Assembly: GCA_045533055.1 (NCBI GenBank)
Contig: JAZSHD010000023.1
Span: 1 to 19,691, forward strand
Reading direction: 5' to 3'
Source: SIG78 sp045533055
GTDB lineage: Bacteria > Verrucomicrobiota > Lentisphaeria > Victivallales > Victivallaceae
Length of the DNA: 19,691 nt
Below are positions 16,236 through 19,691 of this stretch, piece after piece. The position numbers and the translations under genes were made by a program. The notes beneath the pieces are model-generated. The model saw nothing but the letters and a program-made list of their open reading frames with translations. It was not told the DNA's origin and ran no database searches. How positions within the stretch are numbered: position 1 is the first letter of the stretch; every line of letters starts with the position of its first letter.

Positions 16236-17540
16236 GTGGTTTGGTGTATACGGCAGCCAAATGCCGAAGAAGAAAAACGCAAAGCATTGTGCCTTGAGCA
16301 ACTTGCCCGGGATCGTCAGGAACTTTTGATAAAGTATCCCTTCACCGGTTCGGTTTTAATGCGTATGGAGCTTGTTCCGGTCAGGGATGACCGGCTGGAA
16401 ACTGCCTGCACCGACGGCAACACCATCTATGCGGATGTGGATTTCTATACCAGGCTTAACCGTTCGGAGCGGCTTTTTGTGCTGGTGCATGAAGTTTGGC
16501 ACACGATCATGCTGCATTTTGCCCGCAAGCACAACCGGGATGCGAAACTCTTTAATATAGCAGCAGATCTGGAAATCCATTTTACTTTGCAGAATGAAAA
16601 ATTCAAAGAGCCCTGGGTGCTGCCCCACGATTTGAGCTGGGCAGGGCTTCCCGCCGAGGAGATATACGAAAAACTCCTGAAAGATCCCCGTTACAACAAC
16701 GGTAATAAAACTCCGGCACAGCCGGAAAACGGCAGCAGCGGCAAGTTCGGCAGCGGCAGTTTTGACCGGCATATATACGAAAATGAGAGATCAGCTGAAG
16801 CTGCCGGAGAAGTTATAACTGCGGAAAATAACAACGCCAACTCCTCCGGCGAGTTTGTTATGGATGGCGATTACGCTCCGCAAGTCAAATCCGATACCGC
16901 CGAACGGGTGCGTGGCAGGGTCGTAGCCGCCGCCCAGCAGATAGAACGCATACAGGGTACTTTGCCCGGAAAAATTCAGGAGCTTTTGCATGATTTGCTG
17001 GAGCCCTCGTTGCCGTGGCAGGAACTTTTGAAACAGTTTGTTACCACCTGCTATGGCGGCGAGCGGCGTTGGCTGCCGCCGAGCCGCAGGCATGTCTGGA
17101 ATGATTTGTATTTGCCCAGTATGCGTAGTGAACGGCTCAATGCAGTAGTGGCGGTGGATACCTCCGGCAGTACAAGCAGCGATCTGGAAAGTTTTTTTGC
17201 TGAACTTGTGGGGATTATGAAAAGCTTTGGCGGTTATGACCTTACGGTTATCCAATGCGATGCAGCTATACAAAAGATCGAGCATTTTACCGAAATCAAT
17301 CCGTTGAATAAACAAAACATCGAAGTAAAAGGCTTTGACGGTACTGATTTCCGGCCGGTATTTGATTATGTGAAAAATGCCGCGGCCCGCCCGGATCTGC
17401 TGATTTATCTCACGGATGGCTGCGGTACCGCTCCGGACGAAGCACCTTCTTACCCGGTAATGTGGGTGCTGACTGCCAATGGAAATGCACCCGCAGCCTG
17501 GGGAAAGCATCTCTTTTTGAAAAACTCTCAAACAAGATAA
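16236..17540 (+). CDS. Metallopeptidase-like plus VWA-like protein (DUF2201 type), MoxR partner
   Basis: 434 residues, GTG start with AAGGAGG 7 nt upstream. The N-terminal part has a zinc-protease-like motif HEVWH (85-89) followed by a helix with FNIAADLEIH (106-115), as in the DUF2201 N-terminal domain. A low-complexity G/S/N linker spans ~155-215. The C-terminal part is VWA-like with a complete metal site: DTSGS (308-312), GTD (369-371) and YLTDG (391-395). These two-domain proteins are usually encoded beside a MoxR ATPase, as here. The ATPase probably remodels targets recognised through the VWA domain; whether the HExxH site is an active protease is unknown, though all motif residues are intact. 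Confidence 0.92.
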   Translation: MVWCIRQPNAEEEKRKALCLEQLARDRQELLIKYPFTGSVLMRMELVPVRDDRLETACTDGNTIYADVDFYTRLNRSERLFVLVHEVWHTIMLHFARKHNRDAKLFNIAADLEIHFTLQNEKFKEPWVLPHDLSWAGLPAEEIYEKLLKDPRYNNGNKTPAQPENGSSGKFGSGSFDRHIYENERSAEAAGEVITAENNNANSSGEFVMDGDYAPQVKSDTAERVRGRVVAAAQQIERIQGTLPGKIQELLHDLLEPSLPWQELLKQFVTTCYGGERRWLPPSRRHVWNDLYLPSMRSERLNAVVAVDTSGSTSSDLESFFAELVGIMKSFGGYDLTVIQCDAAIQKIEHFTEINPLNKQNIEVKGFDGTDFRPVFDYVKNAAARPDLLIYLTDGCGTAPDEAPSYPVMWVLTANGNAPAAWGKHLFLKNSQTR

Positions 17541-17550
17541 GGATTTTTAT

Positions 17551-18699
17551 ATGACAGATTGCGAAAAATTTTATCAGATCTACAATGCAAAGAAAGCCAG
17601 AAGTGTACCGTACAGCGAGCTGGAAGTACTGCTGAATATTGATGTGTTGAGTGTGGTGGGTAAAGATGAAAAATTCAGTATTACCCAGCTTGCCAGCCGC
17701 CTCGGTTTTTCAGGGATCGAACACTATGGTTTTTATCAGAAGCTGGCACGCTGTAAAAACTGTTTTTCGCACCAGCAGCTGCTGGAACTCTGGGGCAAAC
17801 TTATTTCTGACCAGGGCAGTGTGGATTTTCAGACCTTGTATTTGCCCTGCGATAACGAGAGCTGCCCAAATGTGGTTATCAAAAATCATTATGTTAAAGA
17901 GCGTTGGGAATATGGCTGCCGTACAATATATATAAGAAGTAAAATCGACGACTCCGATGTTAAGTACCTCGATAAATACGGTTTGACCGACGAATTGTTG
18001 ATCGACAACCCTGCAGTGGTTTTCCGCTACTGCCAGTTGGAAAAGCCCGGCTGGGAGATGCTGCGTTATCTGGGCAAACATCCCCGGCGTACAGCGCGGC
18101 AGCGGATCCCGGAAAAAATGCGGCAGGCGATCGAAACCGATAATAAAGAAGTATTTATGATTTACAAAGATTTGGCAGGAGTCAAATACTCTTACAGCCT
18201 TATTGCAGAAATTATGGCGTCCGGGGCAAAAAATATATTTGCTGAAATCGTAAAAAGCAAAGAATTGTTCAAGCAGCGATCCATTACCCTCCCGGAACTG
18301 GCGGTGTATTGTACTTTGGCTTTTGAAGATGCTGTCAGCGTGCCTTTTTTACAGAGTATAGAGGAAGTTTATCCCGGCGAGCTGAAAAATGTCCGCGATC
18401 ACTGGAACAGAAATCTTCTCTGGTATGCGGTACATAATCAGAAAACGGCATTTTTCCACCCCTTCTGCAAACTTACAGAGTTTTTGCTGCAAGCCGGCTG
18501 CGACCCGGATAATCAGAATCAGTTGGGGATCCCGTGGCGGTATATGATGAAAAATCTGCCTTTGGCAAAAAAAGAATCGTGGCTCAAACGGCGGCACGGT
18601 AAACGCAATTTCAATGCTCCTTCTGCATTGATCCACGAACAGCCAGTTTGTGCCCTGCTGGATAAAACTTTGACAACGGATTGGATGAAAAATCTGTAA
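17551..18699 (+). CDS. Ankyrin-like protein of unknown function
   Basis: 382 residues, ATG with AAGGA upstream, 10 bp after the VWA gene, so the last gene of the operon. The first ~280 residues are unrecognised and mostly helical. Residues ~283-335 look like one and a half ankyrin repeats (NRNLLWYAVHNQKT then LTEFLLQAGCDPDNQNQLG). Other parts may be degenerate repeats. A pair of cysteines (C68, C71) and another (C100, C105) could bind metal. No signal peptide or membrane segment. Ankyrin segments mediate protein contacts, so it may be a substrate adaptor for the MoxR/VWA pair; this is inference from position. Confidence 0.75.
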   Translation: MTDCEKFYQIYNAKKARSVPYSELEVLLNIDVLSVVGKDEKFSITQLASRLGFSGIEHYGFYQKLARCKNCFSHQQLLELWGKLISDQGSVDFQTLYLPCDNESCPNVVIKNHYVKERWEYGCRTIYIRSKIDDSDVKYLDKYGLTDELLIDNPAVVFRYCQLEKPGWEMLRYLGKHPRRTARQRIPEKMRQAIETDNKEVFMIYKDLAGVKYSYSLIAEIMASGAKNIFAEIVKSKELFKQRSITLPELAVYCTLAFEDAVSVPFLQSIEEVYPGELKNVRDHWNRNLLWYAVHNQKTAFFHPFCKLTEFLLQAGCDPDNQNQLGIPWRYMMKNLPLAKKESWLKRRHGKRNFNAPSALIHEQPVCALLDKTLTTDWMKNL

Positions 18700-18721
18700 A
18701 ATATAAGATTATGAGTGCAGT

Positions 18722-18738
18722 CGGACATTAGATGTCCG
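18722..18738. promoter_or_regulatory. Palindromic operator candidate, copy 2
   Basis: cggacat-tag-atgtccg, a perfect 7-bp-arm palindrome. It lies 23 bp after the ankyrin-like gene and ~155 bp before clpP; an AT-rich box (taatatatatag, 18752-18763) follows at about -10 spacing, as with copy 1 at 12485. It could also fold as a hairpin at the operon end, but no T run follows. A second small hairpin (gcaata-ttt-tattgc) is at 18767-18781. Confidence 0.55.
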
Positions 18739-18830
18739 GGGTTATGAGCAATAATATATATAGCGGGCAATATTTTATTGCGGCTCCAGTGGGGGCAAAA
18801 TTTTCAGTTGGAGGAAAAATAAAATTTCCG

Positions 18831-18842
18831 TTTCCCGTATAT
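18831..18842 (+). promoter_or_regulatory. Shared leader element tttcccgtatat, copy 2
   Basis: Identical to 12566-12577 in the operon leader. It is 52 bp before the clpP SD and downstream of the palindrome and AT-rich box, so probably transcribed. Function unknown. Confidence 0.35.
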
Positions 18843-18894
18843 GTTATCAGAATAACGATTTTTCAATTTCAACATTTAACTCAAGGAGGCAGTT

Positions 18895-19500
18895 ATGCTG
18901 CAAGAACGCACTTTCAAATCTCAATTTGTTCCGATGGTCGTGGAGCAAACCGGTCATGGCGAGCGGGGCTACGATATTTACAGCCGTTTGCTCAAAGACC
19001 GCATCATTCTTTTAGGTACGCCCATTGATGACAATGTGGCAAATCTGATAGTGGCACAGCTTTTGTTTCTGCAAGCCGAAGACCCCAAAAAGGACATTGA
19101 TCTGTATATCAACAGTCCCGGCGGATCATGCACCGCAGGGTTGGCGATCTACGACACTATCCAGAGCTTGAGCTGTGATGTAAAGACCTACTGCATCGGT
19201 CAATGTGCCAGTATGGGTGCCGTGCTGCTGGCGGCAGGTACAGCGGGCAAACGCTTTGCTCTGCCCCACAGCCGCATCATGATCCACCAGCCCTGGGGCG
19301 GGGCACAGGGTACAGCAAGCGATATATGTATCCAAGCCAATGAGATACTGCGTACCAAGGCAACTTTGAACGGAATATTGGCAGCTCATACCGGTCAGAA
19401 GTTGAGCAAGGTCGAACGCGATACCGACCGCGACTTCTTTATGTCCGCTGAAGATGCTGTTAAATACGGCATTGTCGATCAGGTAGTAAAATCTGCGTAG
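18895..19500 (+). CDS. clpP: ATP-dependent Clp protease proteolytic subunit ClpP
   Basis: 201 residues, normal for ClpP, ATG with AAGGAGG upstream. The Ser-His-Asp triad is intact: S106 in GQCASMGA, H131 in RIMIHQPWGG, D180 in DTDRDFFM. The start FVPMVVEQTGHGERGYDIYSRLL keeps the axial-loop and handle sequence style of ordinary ClpP. It should form a tetradecameric barrel fed by a Clp ATPase. No clpX or tig neighbour is in the window; it stands alone after the MoxR/VWA operon, with its own upstream region that shares two sequence elements with that operon's leader. It could be a second, locus-dedicated ClpP or simply a housekeeping copy that happens to sit here. Confidence 0.96.
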   Translation: MLQERTFKSQFVPMVVEQTGHGERGYDIYSRLLKDRIILLGTPIDDNVANLIVAQLLFLQAEDPKKDIDLYINSPGGSCTAGLAIYDTIQSLSCDVKTYCIGQCASMGAVLLAAGTAGKRFALPHSRIMIHQPWGGAQGTASDICIQANEILRTKATLNGILAAHTGQKLSKVERDTDRDFFMSAEDAVKYGIVDQVVKSA

Positions 19501-19520
19501 TATGCTTTGAAATAAGGGGC

Positions 19521-19690
19521 TGTTGCAAAACTTGTTGATGTCGTTCGCCAACAGCAACAAGCCCGGTCAGGGCCGCGAGCGGATGTGAGAGCAGTTTGCA
19601 GGATAAATTCCTGCAAACCCGAGGCAGCATGCTGCGAGGTCGAACGGAGTCGAGCGAAGCCATCCGGCGTTTGAGGACGATTTTGCAACA
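19521..19690. mobile_element. MITE/REP-like element with 10-bp terminal inverted repeats
   Basis: tgttgcaaaa (19521-19530) and ttttgcaaca (19681-19690) are perfect inverted repeats enclosing 150 bp that are clearly richer in GC than the flanks. Inside are a 10-bp-stem hairpin (gtttgcagga / tcctgcaaac, 19594-19618) and a 12-nt palindrome gcagcatgctgc (19624-19635). No convincing protein is encoded. The outer sequence ggggctgttgcaaaa resembles insertion-sequence ends in style, so a non-autonomous element is likely. The window stops one base after the right repeat, so any target duplication cannot be seen. Confidence 0.6.
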
Positions 19691-19691
19691 A

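Noticed and set aside
18732..19028. Plus-strand open frame beginning in the palindrome before clpP
   Set aside because: It overlaps clpP in another frame and has no SD.
19460..19691. Minus-strand open frames over the terminal element
   Set aside because: They run through the hairpin-rich repeat, have no RBS, and overlap clpP's end in antisense.

Overview
The window looks like a chromosomal segment of a Lentisphaerota-type bacterium (Victivallis-like), and this is inference from gene content. The evidence is a pseudopilin of the H-X9-DG type that opens an operon with a very large secreted carbohydrate-active protein and a FAD oxidoreductase, all facing a PocR/AraC-type regulator. No rRNA, tRNA or CRISPR array was seen.

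Left part (1-9.03 kb), nutrient acquisition. Three minus-strand genes run 7483->442 and are tightly coupled: pseudopilin, then a 1661-residue exported protein, then a FAD oxidoreductase. Junctions overlap or nearly overlap (SD of gene 2 covers the stop of gene 1; TAATG between genes 2 and 3). The divergent plus-strand AraC-family gene (7646-8476) shares a 162-bp promoter region with them and is the obvious candidate regulator. The last ~210 residues of the giant protein form an SGNH hydrolase whose conserved blocks are in circularly permuted order (II, III, V, then I). A small unknown gene (8625-9026) follows and ends in a good bidirectional terminator.

Right part (9.1-19.5 kb), an unusual signalling/proteolysis locus. 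A minus-strand pair encodes a divergent sigma-70-like protein (11346-12299) and a Ser/Thr kinase-like protein (9130-11322). Facing away from it across a 637-bp AT-rich, repeat-laden leader is a plus-strand operon: a tandem-repeat helical protein, an AlbA/Schlafen-domain protein, a MoxR-type AAA+ ATPase, a HExxH metallopeptidase-like plus VWA protein, and an ankyrin-like protein. A stand-alone ClpP gene (18895-19500) follows with its own upstream region. The palindrome cggacattagatgtcYg and the short element tttcccgtatat occur both in the big leader and upstream of clpP, which suggests the two units are co-regulated. The combination sigma-like factor + kinase + AlbA + MoxR/VWA + ClpP is not one I can name. 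MoxR-VWA conflict or stress-response systems are the closest known concept.

Three unrelated direct-repeat pairs (two inside the kinase gene, one in the leader) all have exactly 66-nt spacing. The window ends in a 170-bp GC-rich, hairpin-rich element bounded by perfect 10-bp inverted repeats (19521-19690), probably a small non-autonomous repeat.
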